Shown: one piece after another, positions 17,283 to 26,754 of the stretch
Numbering within the stretch: the first letter of the stretch is position 1
How the letters are laid out: each line of letters opens with the position of its first letter
Assembly: GCF_000758165.1 (NCBI RefSeq)
Contig: NZ_JNUP01000063.1
Location: 46,522 to 110,521 of the forward strand
Reading direction: 5' to 3'
From: Spirochaeta lutea
GTDB taxonomy: Bacteria > Spirochaetota > Spirochaetia > DSM-27196 > Salinispiraceae
Length of the DNA: 64,000 bases
Notes under the pieces: model-generated
Seen by the model: only the letters and a program-made list of their open reading frames with translations
What the model was told of the DNA's origin: nothing
Databases searched by the model: none
Made by a program: the position numbers and the translations under genes

Positions 17283-19858
17283 GCCACATCCCGGGATGAG
17301 CTAGCCCCAGGGGTGTTCAGAGCACCCCTCCTCCGGCCGACCAGGTAGAAGGCCCCGTATATACCCGCCAAACTGAGGAGGGAAAGAAGGATGGCGATGA
17401 TGCTTCCCCCCTCGGCGAGCTGATAAAAGAGGGTTGCGATGTTGTAGGCTAGGACGGTTAGGTAGACCACTGCGGCCCACCCGTATCCGGCTCCCATCTC
17501 CCGGACCATGGCACCCAGGGCTGCTGCACAGGGAAAGTAGATAAGGACGAAGAGCAGGTAGGCGTAGGCGCCTGCGGGGCTGAACCGGCTGGTCAGGGCC
17601 GCTGCGGTCGCTGCATCCCCACCGGCCTCCTGAATGACCTCTTGGCTGTCCCCCTGGATCATTCCGATGCCCAGGGGGTCTGCCAGGCCCTCGATCCAGC
17701 CTGTAAGGTTCGCCGGTATGCTGAGGAAGGCTTCTCGGATGCCCGGCCATGGGGAGAATGCCGGAGACTCGGCAGCCGCGTCAGGGGCTGGAGGGGAATC
17801 GGTTTCAGGAGCTGGGTTCGGGGCTGCCGCGGGGGCAGCAATCTGGGCATCAACTTGGGAGTAGAGGGAGTTTAGGGTTCCGACTACTGCTTCTTTTGCA
17901 AAGATGCCGGTGAAGAGGCCGACGGTGGCCGGCCAATTGTCTTCCTGGATTCCCATGGGTTGGAAGACCGGTTGAATGGTCTTTCCCATAAGGCTCAGGA
18001 GGGATTCTTCGGAATCCTGGTTGCCGATGCTGCCGTCGGTTCCGATGGAGTTTAGAATGCCCAGAACTGCCACTGCTATCAGAATCACCTTACCCGCCCG
18101 GAGACTGAACTGCCCCAGACGACGGCCCACCGAGGAAACCAGAGGCACTATCCTCGGCGCCTGGTAGGGGGGCAGTTCCATGATGAAGGGGGTGGGCGGT
18201 CCGGTGAAGAGGGTGCGCTTTACCAGCAGGCCGGTTCCTATGGCCAGGACAGCGCCGGTTATGTAGAGGGAAAACACCACAAGGCCCGAGGCGTCGGGAA
18301 AAAAGGCCGCAGCGAAGAGGGCGTAGACCGGCAGCCGCGCGCCGCAGGACATGAGGGGTGCCATGAAGCCGGTGATTATCCGGTCACGTTTATGTTCCAG
18401 GGTTCGGGTTGCCATGATGGCGGGCACGGTGCATCCGAATCCCACCAAAAGGGGAACAAAGGCCTTGCCCGGCAGACCGATGCTCCGTAACAGTCGGTCC
18501 ATGACAAAGGCGGCCCGGGCCATGTACCCCGATTCCTCCAAGAGGGAGAGAACCAGGAACATCATACCCACCACGGGAATGAAGGTCGCCACGGTCTGTA
18601 TGCCCGCTCCCAATCCGTCAGCCAGCAGCACTCGGAGAAACGCCGGTGCAGCCAGGGTGTTCAGCAAGGCGGCAGTACCGTCCACAAAAATAGTGCCAAA
18701 GAGAATATCAAAGAAGTCGATGAATGCTCCGCCGATGGTCATGGTCAACCAGAATGCCAGGTACATGACCCCCAGGAAAATGGGTATTCCCCAGACCCGG
18801 TGCATGGTGATTCTATCTGCCCTGGAGAGTCCCGGTCGTCCGCCCCTGCTCCGGCGGGAGGGAGGGGTTGGGGCTGCTCCGCCGGATTGATCGGGGCGGT
18901 GGTTAAGGCTGGATGTGCCGGGGGATGCGCAGCAGCTGCGGTTGGGTTTTCTTAGGGTATCCTGGGATATGCTGCGGATGAGCCGGTATTTTGCATCGGC
19001 TACCAGGATGTCGGGATCCATTTCCAGGGTCGCCTCCAGGGCGGCGGCGGAGCTGTTGAGGCGTTCCCGGATCCGGGGTGTTAATTCCTCATCCTGTTCG
19101 AGGTATTTGATTGCAAGCCACCGGGGAGAAACCGCCAAATCAGCGGCCAGGTCGCCAAGCAGGGTCTCCTGGGTTTTAATCCAGCCTTCCAGCTCCTCCG
19201 GATAGGGTACGACCGGGAGGGGTTGGGTATCTCTGGGGCGAGGGTGAGAGGGAGGGGGCGCCACAAGGGTGCCGAGCCGGCCGGCTAGGTCAGCCTGGTC
19301 CTGGCGGTTTCGGGCGTTTACTGCGGCCACGGGGATACCGCCCAGGGCCCGGGAGAGGGCCTGGGTGTTAATCTCCCGGGTAATACGGTCTGTTTTCGTG
19401 AGAACTACCATGAGGGGGGTGCCCATTTCCAGAAGCTGGAGGGTGAGGTAGAGATTGCGCTCCAGATTGGAGACGTCTACCAGATTCACCACCAGATCCG
19501 CCTGACCGGAGAGGATAAACCGCCGGGCCACCTGTTCATCCTCGGAATTCGCATTCAGGGAGTAGAGGCCGGGTAGATCCACCACCTGTACCGGCGAGGG
19601 CTTGCTTCCCCGGGGACCGTGATCCAGATTCGGGGCCTGGGTGGCGGCATCCTTGGTCCTCCTGGCTTCCCCCGGCAGGGTAAGAATCCCGTATACCTGT
19701 TCCACTGTTACGCCCGGCCAGTTTCCCGTGCGCTGGGTGCTGCCTGTAAGGCCGTTGAAGAGGGTGGTTTTGCCGCAGTTCGGGTTCCCGATGAGGGCGA
19801 TGGTTGGTGCCTTGGTCGGGGCGGGGTGTTTGGCTGCGCCGGATCGGTCGGGGCTCAT
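17279..19858 (-). CDS. feoB: Ferrous iron transporter FeoB
   Basis: An 859-residue polytopic protein with the N-terminal G-protein domain: G1 GNPNCGKTT (about 25-33), G3 DLPGLYSL, G4 LTKTD, and the helical GDI-like region after it. The membrane part has the two Gate motifs (e.g. VGFGCTVPAIMATR, FIPVVGMMFLVLSLLEESGYMAR shortened here to VVGMMFLVLSLLEESGYMAR). Two extra low-complexity stretches are present: a Ser/Pro/Arg-rich insert near residues 300-345, between the G-domain and the first membrane helix, and an Ala/Pro-rich loop near 680-710. Its Shine-Dalgarno lies inside the feoA 3' end and its start overlaps the feoA stop. It imports Fe2+ across the inner membrane. Confidence 0.96.
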   Translation of the reverse strand: MSPDRSGAAKHPAPTKAPTIALIGNPNCGKTTLFNGLTGSTQRTGNWPGVTVEQVYGILTLPGEARRTKDAATQAPNLDHGPRGSKPSPVQVVDLPGLYSLNANSEDEQVARRFILSGQADLVVNLVDVSNLERNLYLTLQLLEMGTPLMVVLTKTDRITREINTQALSRALGGIPVAAVNARNRQDQADLAGRLGTLVAPPPSHPRPRDTQPLPVVPYPEELEGWIKTQETLLGDLAADLAVSPRWLAIKYLEQDEELTPRIRERLNSSAAALEATLEMDPDILVADAKYRLIRSISQDTLRKPNRSCCASPGTSSLNHRPDQSGGAAPTPPSRRSRGGRPGLSRADRITMHRVWGIPIFLGVMYLAFWLTMTIGGAFIDFFDILFGTIFVDGTAALLNTLAAPAFLRVLLADGLGAGIQTVATFIPVVGMMFLVLSLLEESGYMARAAFVMDRLLRSIGLPGKAFVPLLVGFGCTVPAIMATRTLEHKRDRIITGFMAPLMSCGARLPVYALFAAAFFPDASGLVVFSLYITGAVLAIGTGLLVKRTLFTGPPTPFIMELPPYQAPRIVPLVSSVGRRLGQFSLRAGKVILIAVAVLGILNSIGTDGSIGNQDSEESLLSLMGKTIQPVFQPMGIQEDNWPATVGLFTGIFAKEAVVGTLNSLYSQVDAQIAAPAAAPNPAPETDSPPAPDAAAESPAFSPWPGIREAFLSIPANLTGWIEGLADPLGIGMIQGDSQEVIQEAGGDAATAAALTSRFSPAGAYAYLLFVLIYFPCAAALGAMVREMGAGYGWAAVVYLTVLAYNIATLFYQLAEGGSIIAILLSLLSLAGIYGAFYLVGRRRGALNTPGASSSRDVA

Positions 19859-20097
19859 AGCTCTCCTCCTTTTGGATTGTCCCGGAAGATGAGAATTTCT
19901 GCCTCTGCCTTACGCAGGGAGAGATTGTATCCCCGGAGTTCGATCTCAATGGGATCCCCTAGGGGGGCAATGCCGGTTACATGGATTTCTTCTCCCGGGG
20001 TGAGCCCCATGGAGAGTAGGCTCCGGCGGTATGCGCTGCTGCCCGGGCGGTATCCGGCTATGGTCCCCCGGAATCCTTTTCGTAATATGGTGGTCAT
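19855..20097 (-). CDS. feoA: FeoA
   Basis: An 80-residue SH3-like FeoA protein: RGTIAGYRPGSSAYRRSLLSMGLTPGEEI is the family's opening (shortened: RRSLLSMGLTPGE), then GDPIEIELRGYNLSLRKAEAEIL. FeoA is a cytoplasmic partner of FeoB needed for Fe2+ uptake. AAAGGAGG precedes the ATG. The stop overlaps the feoB start. A second, more divergent FeoA-domain gene lies immediately upstream. Confidence 0.95.
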   Translation of the reverse strand: MTTILRKGFRGTIAGYRPGSSAYRRSLLSMGLTPGEEIHVTGIAPLGDPIEIELRGYNLSLRKAEAEILIFRDNPKGGEL

Positions 20098-20111
20098 GGG
20101 TAGATCCTCCT

Positions 20112-20480
20112 TTAGCTGTGGTGGTTATGGTCTGGTTTCATTCCTAGGGGTGTTACCCCAATGGCTTGGACAAGTTCCTGACTCAGGGCTAGGAGACTAT
20201 CTCCGGACTGAACGAGTCTGGTGCCCCCGTGCCTGTTTTCTACCATCATGATCCTGGAGCCCGGTAACAGTCCCTGGCTGATGGCCTGGGAACGCAGGGA
20301 GGGGCAGCAGGGCAGGGTTTGGATGATCGCCTCGCTGTGGGGCTGTACATCCCCAAGGGAAGTCGAGCCGGGGAGGTGCCTTCCGGGACCGATGCGGCGC
20401 CGGAATCCCCTCATCCTCCCGGGTGATGGGTTGTTTTGGCGGCCGAATCTTCCTACGCGGCCCCAGCCTCTATGAATCAT
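20112..20480 (-). CDS. Second FeoA-domain protein with basic N-terminal extension
   Basis: Residues 1-50 are an Arg/Gly-rich extension; residues about 55-115 form a FeoA-like SH3 domain, recognisable from RSQAISQGLLPGSRIMMVE and GDSLLALSQELVQAIGV. The C-terminus ends HNHHS. It is the first gene of the feo operon and starts with an ATG preceded by GAGGAG. Spirochaetes and Firmicutes often carry two FeoA-type proteins beside FeoB. Whether the N-terminal extension is genuine or the start lies further in cannot be settled. Confidence 0.75.
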   Translation of the reverse strand: MIHRGWGRVGRFGRQNNPSPGRMRGFRRRIGPGRHLPGSTSLGDVQPHSEAIIQTLPCCPSLRSQAISQGLLPGSRIMMVENRHGGTRLVQSGDSLLALSQELVQAIGVTPLGMKPDHNHHS

Positions 20481-20607
20481 GGTGTTCTCCTCGGGTATCC
20501 TGCATTAGCCGGGTGTTTAGCCTAAGGAAGCTCTCAAGAGTTAATGCAGATAAACAAAGTAAGAGGAGTCTAACATTGGATGTTCGGGTGGTCAATATGA
20601 ATTTGGT

Positions 20608-23373
20608 TCAGATGGTATCTGAAGGGGGAAGTAGGGCTCGGATTGCCTGTTCCAGGGAGGAAAACCCAGGGGAAAGGTGGGAAAGACCGGTTCTCAGTCC
20701 GGGGAGGGTTTGATCTACTGCGGCCTGTTCAAGGGTTGCGGCAAGTTTGGCCACCCCGGGTGCGCTTATTCCCAGACTGCTGCCCTTGAGGGCGTGGCAG
20801 AGTTCACGAATTTCAGCCCAATCCCGGTCATCCCCCGGGTCGGTCTGCCGCCAGGCCGATAATCCATCCACGATCTCCCGGGCCCGGGGGAGATATCCTT
20901 CAAGCACCCTGGTAACGGTGTCGGCATCACCCATAAAGGTATCCAGGAGGTCCGGGTAGTCGAGAATCTCCGGATCCGGAGCAGGGGGCGACCATGCTGC
21001 GGCCGGGGGGAGCAGGGAATCTGCCCGGGTGGATTGCTCGGGGTCCAGGGCATTCGGATTTCCCGGAGGCGGCGGGGATGGGGAGGCGGCCGTCCGGGGA
21101 ATTCCGGTCTTCGCCTCGAAGCCGGGCGCTTCCCGGTCCTGGGGGGATGCCGGTCTGGGAAGCCATCGCTCCAGGATCGTCACCACCTCCTGGCGGCGGA
21201 AGGGTTTGATGAGCATATCGTTCATACCCGCGGAGAGGCAGACCTCCCGCTCACCCTTCACGGCATTGGCTGTAGCCGCGATAATCGGCACCCAGGGGTT
21301 ATCCGCCCGGATAATCTGTGCCGCCTCGTACCCGTTGAGCTGGGGCATGTGTAGATCCATGAAGATGAGATCAAAGCTCTCCCGGGCGAGGGCATCCACA
21401 GCCTGCTGACCGTCCTCGGCTTCAGTGACGATACAGCCCAGTTTCGCGAGGATGGTCTGGAGCAGCAGGCGGTTTACCGGGGTATCCTCGGCAATGAGAA
21501 TCCGGCTGTCCCGCCATGGCTGGTTACGGCTCGGGACCTGATCCCGGCTCTGGGCCTGATTCGGGCTCGGGACCTGATCCGGGCTCCCCGGGGGGATCAC
21601 GCCGGGACGGGGAGGGATTCCCTGGAGTTGGGAAGCAGTCTCCCCGTCCGGATCCGGGCCCTCGAGGACCTCCAGATCGGCGTCCCGGCTAAAAATCCGG
21701 ATGAGGGCGGCTGCAAGCTCATCCTGTTCCAGGGGTTTGTTGAGGTACTCATCGAACCAGTGCAAGAGTTTCATCTTGGCCTCGGTGCTGCCCGTACCCC
21801 GGGGGCTCATGAGGATGAGTCTGGTCTGGTTTATGGTTTTATCCGGGGTGATTTTACTGCCAAGGTGCCAGCCGTCCATGCCCGGCAGGGTCAGGTCGAT
21901 GAGGGTTGCGTCCATGGGCTGGCCCAGGGCGCTCTGACGGTACAGGATCTCCAGAGCCTCATCACCCGAGGCGGCGGAGAACACCTGACATCCCCAGTGT
22001 TCAAGGTAGGCAGCGGTCAGGCTGCGCAGTTCAGGGTTGTCCTCAACCAGGAGAATACGCCGATCAAGGAGTTCCTGGATTCCGGACTGGCCGGCCCAGG
22101 GGGGAGGGGACATCGGATCCGGAGAGGAGGGGCTGTCCGGGGTGTCTCCGGGGCCGGGGATATCGGGCAGGGGCAGGGGGAGTTCCACCGTGAAGGTAGA
22201 GCCCCGGCCGGTTTTGCTCCTGACCCAGATAGAGCCCTTCATGAGCTGAACCAGGCCCTTGGTAATGCTCAGTCCCAGGCCGCTGCCCCCGAATTTTCGG
22301 GTGGTGGAGCTGTCTACCTGGCTGAACTCCCGGAAAAGGACCCCTTGCTTGGCTTTTTCTATGCCGATTCCGGTGTCCTGGATGTGCAGGGTGATTTCCT
22401 GGATATCCGCCCGGGGAAGCTCCTGGATGTTCCGGGAGTCGATGGGTAAATCCGGAAAGGACTGCTCCCCGGAAGCATGGGAATCCTCCCGGGGAAGACA
22501 CCGAAGGATGATGAACCCGATCTCGGTGAACTTGACAGCGTTGTTGAAGAGGTTCACCACGATCTGGCGCAGCCGTACCGGATCGCCCATGACCCACCGG
22601 GGCAGTTCGGGATCAATATAGACGCCCACGTCCAGTCCCTTTTTGTGGGCTTCCAGGGAGAGCATGGATACGGCGGATTCCAGGGTACGGGTAAGGTCAA
22701 AGGGGATGGATTCCAGGGTCAGTTTGCCGGCCTCTATCTTGGAGAAGTCTAGTACGTTGCTTACCAGTTCCAGGAGGACCTCGGCGGCGAAGGATATCTG
22801 GCGGTTGTATTCCTGCTGTTCCTCATCCAGGGCGGTGTCTCCCAGGAGATCCCCCATGCCGATGATGGTGTGGATGGGAGTGCGGATCTCATGACTCATG
22901 GTGGATAGAAACTCGCTTTTAAGCTTCGCCGCCCGTTCAGCGGTTTTTACCGCCGTATCGGCGCTCTTTTTTTCCTGTACCAAGAGCTGCTCATGGGCAA
23001 CCTGCTGGGAAATATCCTGAATGAAGGCCACTCCGAAGGGGTTGCCGCTCTCCCGGACCGGAGATCCGCTGATCCTCCACCAGGTTCGGTGGGGAATGCC
23101 CTGGGGGGATGCTGGGGCCGGGAGGGGCTGGACTTCTAGATGGAAGGCGGCATCCCGCTCGGACCAGAGCTTTGAAAAGGCTGCGGCCAGGGGCTGACGG
23201 TGGGCCTGATCCATGAAGCTCACCAGGGATTTGCCGGTCACCAGGGTGGGGTCACCCTGGACCATCCGTAAGAAGGCCTGGTTTGCCAGTCGGACGGAGA
23301 GATTTTGATCCACAATGACCATGCCTATGGGGGACTGTAAAAATACCGAACGGAACACCGGCGAATCATTCAT
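20608..23373 (-). CDS. Hybrid sensor histidine kinase (PAS-HisKA-HATPase-REC-REC-Hpt)
   Basis: A 921-residue soluble hybrid kinase. PAS (about 5-120), coiled linker, HisKA with EFLSTMSHEIRTPIHTIIG (His near 180), HATPase_c (about 280-410; G1 IQDTGIGIEK, G2 GSGLGLSITKG), receiver 1 (about 450-565; DATLIDLTLPGMDG), receiver 2 (about 640-755; DLIFMDLHMPQLNGYE) and a C-terminal Hpt with LCHALKGSS (His near 870). It is thus a complete BarA/ArcB-type relay in one chain. The linker before receiver 2 is encoded by 18-bp tandem repeats (21527-21580). No membrane segment, so it senses a cytoplasmic or receptor-borne signal. The double-receiver gene lies 12 bp upstream in the same orientation. Confidence 0.93.
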   Translation of the reverse strand: MNDSPVFRSVFLQSPIGMVIVDQNLSVRLANQAFLRMVQGDPTLVTGKSLVSFMDQAHRQPLAAAFSKLWSERDAAFHLEVQPLPAPASPQGIPHRTWWRISGSPVRESGNPFGVAFIQDISQQVAHEQLLVQEKKSADTAVKTAERAAKLKSEFLSTMSHEIRTPIHTIIGMGDLLGDTALDEEQQEYNRQISFAAEVLLELVSNVLDFSKIEAGKLTLESIPFDLTRTLESAVSMLSLEAHKKGLDVGVYIDPELPRWVMGDPVRLRQIVVNLFNNAVKFTEIGFIILRCLPREDSHASGEQSFPDLPIDSRNIQELPRADIQEITLHIQDTGIGIEKAKQGVLFREFSQVDSSTTRKFGGSGLGLSITKGLVQLMKGSIWVRSKTGRGSTFTVELPLPLPDIPGPGDTPDSPSSPDPMSPPPWAGQSGIQELLDRRILLVEDNPELRSLTAAYLEHWGCQVFSAASGDEALEILYRQSALGQPMDATLIDLTLPGMDGWHLGSKITPDKTINQTRLILMSPRGTGSTEAKMKLLHWFDEYLNKPLEQDELAAALIRIFSRDADLEVLEGPDPDGETASQLQGIPPRPGVIPPGSPDQVPSPNQAQSRDQVPSRNQPWRDSRILIAEDTPVNRLLLQTILAKLGCIVTEAEDGQQAVDALARESFDLIFMDLHMPQLNGYEAAQIIRADNPWVPIIAATANAVKGEREVCLSAGMNDMLIKPFRRQEVVTILERWLPRPASPQDREAPGFEAKTGIPRTAASPSPPPPGNPNALDPEQSTRADSLLPPAAAWSPPAPDPEILDYPDLLDTFMGDADTVTRVLEGYLPRAREIVDGLSAWRQTDPGDDRDWAEIRELCHALKGSSLGISAPGVAKLAATLEQAAVDQTLPGLRTGLSHLSPGFSSLEQAIRALLPPSDTI
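21527..21580. repeat. Three 18-bp tandem repeats in the hybrid kinase linker
   Basis: Units at 21527-21544, 21545-21562 and 21563-21580 follow the pattern CGGCTCGGGACCTGATCC with few mismatches. They encode six-residue Gln/Ser/Pro-rich units in the linker before the second receiver domain, so length changes would stay in frame. Confidence 0.8.
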
Positions 23374-23385
23374 GGGCGGCTCCGT

Positions 23386-24624
23386 CTAGAGGGATAGACT
23401 TAAGACCTCAGCGGTTTTGCGGATAACCTGCCGGGGTTTCAGGGGTTTAATCATATAACTGTGAATGCCGTAGCTGACGGCCTTTTTAACGCTTTCTTGG
23501 CGGCTGAGGGCGGAAAGGACAATAACGGGGATCTCGACGCCCCTGCGACGCAGGTACTCCAGCACCTGGAATCCGTTCAGTTCGGGCATCATGAGATCTA
23601 GAAAGATCAGGGCAAACTCATGGTTGGCGAGGTCTGCGGCGAAAAGACGGCCGTTGGTATAACTCCGGAAGGTCCACTTGCTCTGTTTGAATGTGGTTTT
23701 TATGACCTCATGAATGATCGGGTCATCGTCGACCACGGCGATTTCAAGGTTCTGAAACAGGATGCCCGATTCCGTCTCGTCATATCCCAGGCGGATCAGC
23801 TCCGATCCCGGAGATTTTGGAGCGGATGGGCTGAGCACCCGGTGCAGGGCGTCATCGTGGTGGTTGCCTTGATCGTGGCGCATACCCAGAAGGCCCTCCA
23901 TGGCCTCTTCCAGATTGGGCGTTACCTGGATTGCCCGGAGCTTCTGACGGTTTTCCATGATGGTCTTTACCTGGGGGCTTTCGGTGAGCACCTTGATAAA
24001 CCGGGGATCGGCCTGAGCCTGAGCGGTAATTACATCGAAAAATAAGAGCAGCTTTTCTTCATCCCCGGGAACCAGGTCCAGGGTACTGAACATGATCAGT
24101 ACCTTGGGAGACTGCACCTGGTACAGGCTGGTGAGTTCTGCAATTTTATAGCGCAACTGGTCGATTTTGTGGCGGTTCAGGCCACGGGCTACCTCGATGA
24201 ACAGGATGGTATCATTCAGATGGGCGTCGATGATGCAGGGGGTATCGTCGGTTCCCAGGGTGGTGCCGGTGATCTCGCTCACCGCCTTGAGCAGGATGTC
24301 CAGCTGCAGGGGTTTGGATACGATTTTGCTTACCTTCAGGCGGGCCAGCTGTACCACAGCATCCTTGGCGAGTTTGGTAGCCATTACGATGACCGGGGTG
24401 GTTTGGATGTTACGATCCTCCAGGCGGTCTTCCAGGATGGATATGCAGCTTTTCCGGGTTAGGTAAAAATCCGTGATGACGAGATCAGGCAGGGTACCCT
24501 TCAGCTTGGTATAGCCGTCCAACCCGTTGACGGCCGGGATGGTTGAAAATCCCAGGGCTTCAAGCTGGGTGCTGAGGTATTCCCGGATGAGGGGCGATTC
24601 ATCGATTATCAGGATCGTTTTCAT
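23386..24624 (-). CDS. Response regulator with two receiver domains
   Basis: I take the ATG at 24624 (MKTILIIDESPLIREYL), where the receiver fold begins; the frame extends further 5' without a good start. Receiver 1 (about 1-120) has D9/E10 and phosphoacceptor Asp in LVITDFYLT. Residues 130-290 form a helical/sheet middle region (IIDAHLNDTILFIEVARGLN) that I do not recognise with confidence; its beta-strand VLIMFSTLDLV recalls a STAS-like fold. Receiver 2 is C-terminal (about 300-412; VDDDP and LIFLDLMMPELNG, with KPLKP at the end). There is no DNA-binding or enzymatic output. It is upstream of, and probably co-transcribed with, the hybrid kinase at 20608. Confidence 0.85.
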   Translation of the reverse strand: MKTILIIDESPLIREYLSTQLEALGFSTIPAVNGLDGYTKLKGTLPDLVITDFYLTRKSCISILEDRLEDRNIQTTPVIVMATKLAKDAVVQLARLKVSKIVSKPLQLDILLKAVSEITGTTLGTDDTPCIIDAHLNDTILFIEVARGLNRHKIDQLRYKIAELTSLYQVQSPKVLIMFSTLDLVPGDEEKLLLFFDVITAQAQADPRFIKVLTESPQVKTIMENRQKLRAIQVTPNLEEAMEGLLGMRHDQGNHHDDALHRVLSPSAPKSPGSELIRLGYDETESGILFQNLEIAVVDDDPIIHEVIKTTFKQSKWTFRSYTNGRLFAADLANHEFALIFLDLMMPELNGFQVLEYLRRRGVEIPVIVLSALSRQESVKKAVSYGIHSYMIKPLKPRQVIRKTAEVLSLSL

Positions 24625-24796
24625 CACTCTAAAATATAAGAAATTTTTAATCGCGCTGCCATGGTCAGGGAAAAAAAGTGGCAGGCCCGGTTGAGTTGTT
24701 GTGGGTAGGATAATCGATAGAGGTACTAAAGATAGGATCCTAGACAAAATTCATATTATTAGTAAAATTTAATCATACTAGGAAAAACCCCCAAAT

Positions 24797-24824
24797 TTGA
24801 CTTGGGAAAACCCTAGGGTATCAT
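24797..24824 (+). promoter_or_regulatory. Candidate sigma-70-type promoter for the second chemoreceptor
   Basis: TTGACT (24797-24802) and TATCAT (24819-24824) are separated by 16 bp. The surrounding 24748-24830 stretch is AT-rich compared with the window. The predicted transcript would carry the diverged inverted-repeat element at 24909-25010 in its leader before the ATG at 25034. Confidence 0.4.
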
Positions 24825-24908
24825 AGGGGCAGGGAATCGTACCCTAGTCCGGCGGATGGCTCCTTACAACCGGGTGTTTGAATGAGCCTCGCCATCGAAC
24901 CCATAGAG

Positions 24909-25010
24909 AGTGCACAAAAGGCTGTAATCTACACCGGATGTAGCGGGTTTCCCGGGTTCAGGCTCCAGAGATAGGGTAGCGAACGGGTAGAGTTACACGC
25001 TTTTGCGCAC
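24909..25010 (+). mobile_element. Diverged copy (A) of the 105-bp inverted-repeat MITE-like element
   Basis: The left end AGTGCACAAAAGGCTGTAA and right end TTACACGCTTTTGCGCAC match the termini of the two intact copies with a few substitutions. The subterminal ACACCGGATGTAGCGG corresponds to GCACCAGATATAGCGG in copy B. The centre is not conserved and the TA ends are lost. It lies in the 5' leader of the chemoreceptor at 25034. Confidence 0.75.
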
Positions 25011-25033
25011 GAAGAAAACCAGAAGGAGTAGGC

Positions 25034-26731
25034 ATGAAGAAGAAACTGAGCGCACGGGTGTGGGCTATCGGAAGTATTATCCTGGGACAGGTGTTTTGGA
25101 TTATTGAAATTTTTGCAGCCAGCGGTTCGGTTTTGGTGGATGTTCTGCTTATTACAGGGGCGCTGGGGTTTACCGGCCTGGGGATCGGGCTTTTAATTAT
25201 GAATGCAAATACGGTTCGCCGCCAGCTTGCCCAGGCCTTGGAGGTTTCCCAGGAGCAACAGGAGGCGGTGAGGGCTGTGGAGGAACTGATCCGGAATAAC
25301 GACAGTCAATCCCAGGATTTGATCAGCAGCATCCGGGCCTCCCTGTTCATGAACCAGCGGATCCAGACCAGCGTGGACGAGATCGACGATCAGGCCGAGA
25401 CCATGGCCCAACAGGTGCGCAGCACCTCCGCGGCGGTGGAGCAGACCCAGGCTACCCTGGAGAGTTTTACTAAGCGGATTGAATCCCAATCAGCCGCAGT
25501 AGTGCAAACCTCATCATCCATTGAAGAGATGAATGCCAATCTGGACAGTGTTTCCCGGGTGGCGAACCAGTACCGGGGCCAAACCGGAGAGCTGGTGGAC
25601 CTCGCCGGGAAGGGAGAGGAGCAGGCCGAACATACCAATCAGATCATAGAACAGATCAATACCCATGTGGATGCCGTCCAGTCTGTTATCCAGGTGATTA
25701 ACGGGGTGGCCAGCCAGACGAATCTCCTGTCCATGAATGCCGCCATTGAGGCTGCCCACGCAGGAGACGCCGGACGGGGCTTTGCGGTAGTGGCTGAAGA
25801 AATCCGGAAGCTCGCGGAGTCCACAGCCGAAAATGCCCGGAACATCGGGGGAACCCTGAAACAGATTGTCCAGGAGATCGGTGAGGCCAAGGATCTGGGG
25901 AACGAGAACCTCGCCTACTTTAAACGGGTCAGGGAGGATGTAAACGGTGTCGCCAACGCCTTCGCGGAGATCGATCAGGCAACCGATGAGATTTCCGTGG
26001 GCAGCGGAGAGGTTGTCAAAGCCACCAGTGATCTGGTGCATATTACCGAGGAGATCCAGCAGGGCGCCCGGGAGATCGCCGAGAGCGTTACTGAAATGTC
26101 CCGGGGTTTAAAAGAGCTGCTTCAGGCCAGCGATGCCACGGATGAAAACTCCGAAAAGATCGATCAGGTTCTCTCCCAGAATAACAAGGTTCTGGCGACC
26201 CTGGCCCAGGCGAGTATCGAAGGGGTGGATTCAATCAACGAGCTGGAGAAGGTGGTGTTGAATCTGGATGAGTCGGCGATGAACTCCAACATGGCAGCCT
26301 TACGCCACCTCTTCTGGGCCATCCAGATACGCCGGTTGATCGACGGCGATACCAAGGGGGCAAAACTTCGGTCCACCGCCCTGACGGACTGCTGGACCCA
26401 TGCCTGGACCCAGAGTCAAGCTGGTCGGTCCTTCCAAGGATTTAAGGCCTACGACGAGTTTGTTCCTCTGCACCGGGAGTTTCATGCCACCATTACGCAA
26501 CTGGTGAACCGGATTAAGGGGTCGTCGCCGGAATCCCGCAGCGAAGAGGAAGAGGATAAACTCGAGGAGAATTACCAAGCCCTGCTTGTGCTAATAAGCC
26601 GGATTATCTCCATACTGAATGAACTGGGGGATGAGGTGGACCGCCGAGAGGCGGAGCGCCAGGCTCGAAGCGGCGAGGCAGATGCGGCAAGCACCAGCAA
26701 GGAGCTGGAAGAATCCCTAGAAACCGCCTGA
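25034..26731 (+). CDS. Methyl-accepting chemotaxis protein with C-terminal zinc-binding (CZB-like) domain
   Basis: Two membrane helices fill residues 9-55 with almost no periplasmic loop, and no HAMP domain follows; a coiled coil leads directly to the signalling domain, whose tip reads NLLSMNAAIEAAHAGDAGRG (about 235). After the signalling domain, residues about 415-500 have the spacing of a chemoreceptor zinc-binding domain: H-x2-W (RHLFWAIQ), a Cys-x5-W segment (TDCWTHAW) and H-x3-H (PLHREFHATI). CZB domains bind Zn2+ and are often linked to redox or hypochlorite sensing. Sensing is therefore probably cytoplasmic. GAAGGAG precedes the ATG. The leader carries MITE-like copy A. Confidence 0.92.
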   Translation: MKKKLSARVWAIGSIILGQVFWIIEIFAASGSVLVDVLLITGALGFTGLGIGLLIMNANTVRRQLAQALEVSQEQQEAVRAVEELIRNNDSQSQDLISSIRASLFMNQRIQTSVDEIDDQAETMAQQVRSTSAAVEQTQATLESFTKRIESQSAAVVQTSSSIEEMNANLDSVSRVANQYRGQTGELVDLAGKGEEQAEHTNQIIEQINTHVDAVQSVIQVINGVASQTNLLSMNAAIEAAHAGDAGRGFAVVAEEIRKLAESTAENARNIGGTLKQIVQEIGEAKDLGNENLAYFKRVREDVNGVANAFAEIDQATDEISVGSGEVVKATSDLVHITEEIQQGAREIAESVTEMSRGLKELLQASDATDENSEKIDQVLSQNNKVLATLAQASIEGVDSINELEKVVLNLDESAMNSNMAALRHLFWAIQIRRLIDGDTKGAKLRSTALTDCWTHAWTQSQAGRSFQGFKAYDEFVPLHREFHATITQLVNRIKGSSPESRSEEEEDKLEENYQALLVLISRIISILNELGDEVDRREAERQARSGEADAASTSKELEESLETA

Positions 26732-26754
26732 CCGAGGCAGCTGAACCTGGCGGG

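Noticed and set aside
20513-20525. TTAGCCTAA core upstream of the feo operon, like the centre of an IdeR/DtxR box
   Set aside because: Only the central nine bases fit the 19-bp consensus; the flanks do not, so no operator is called.
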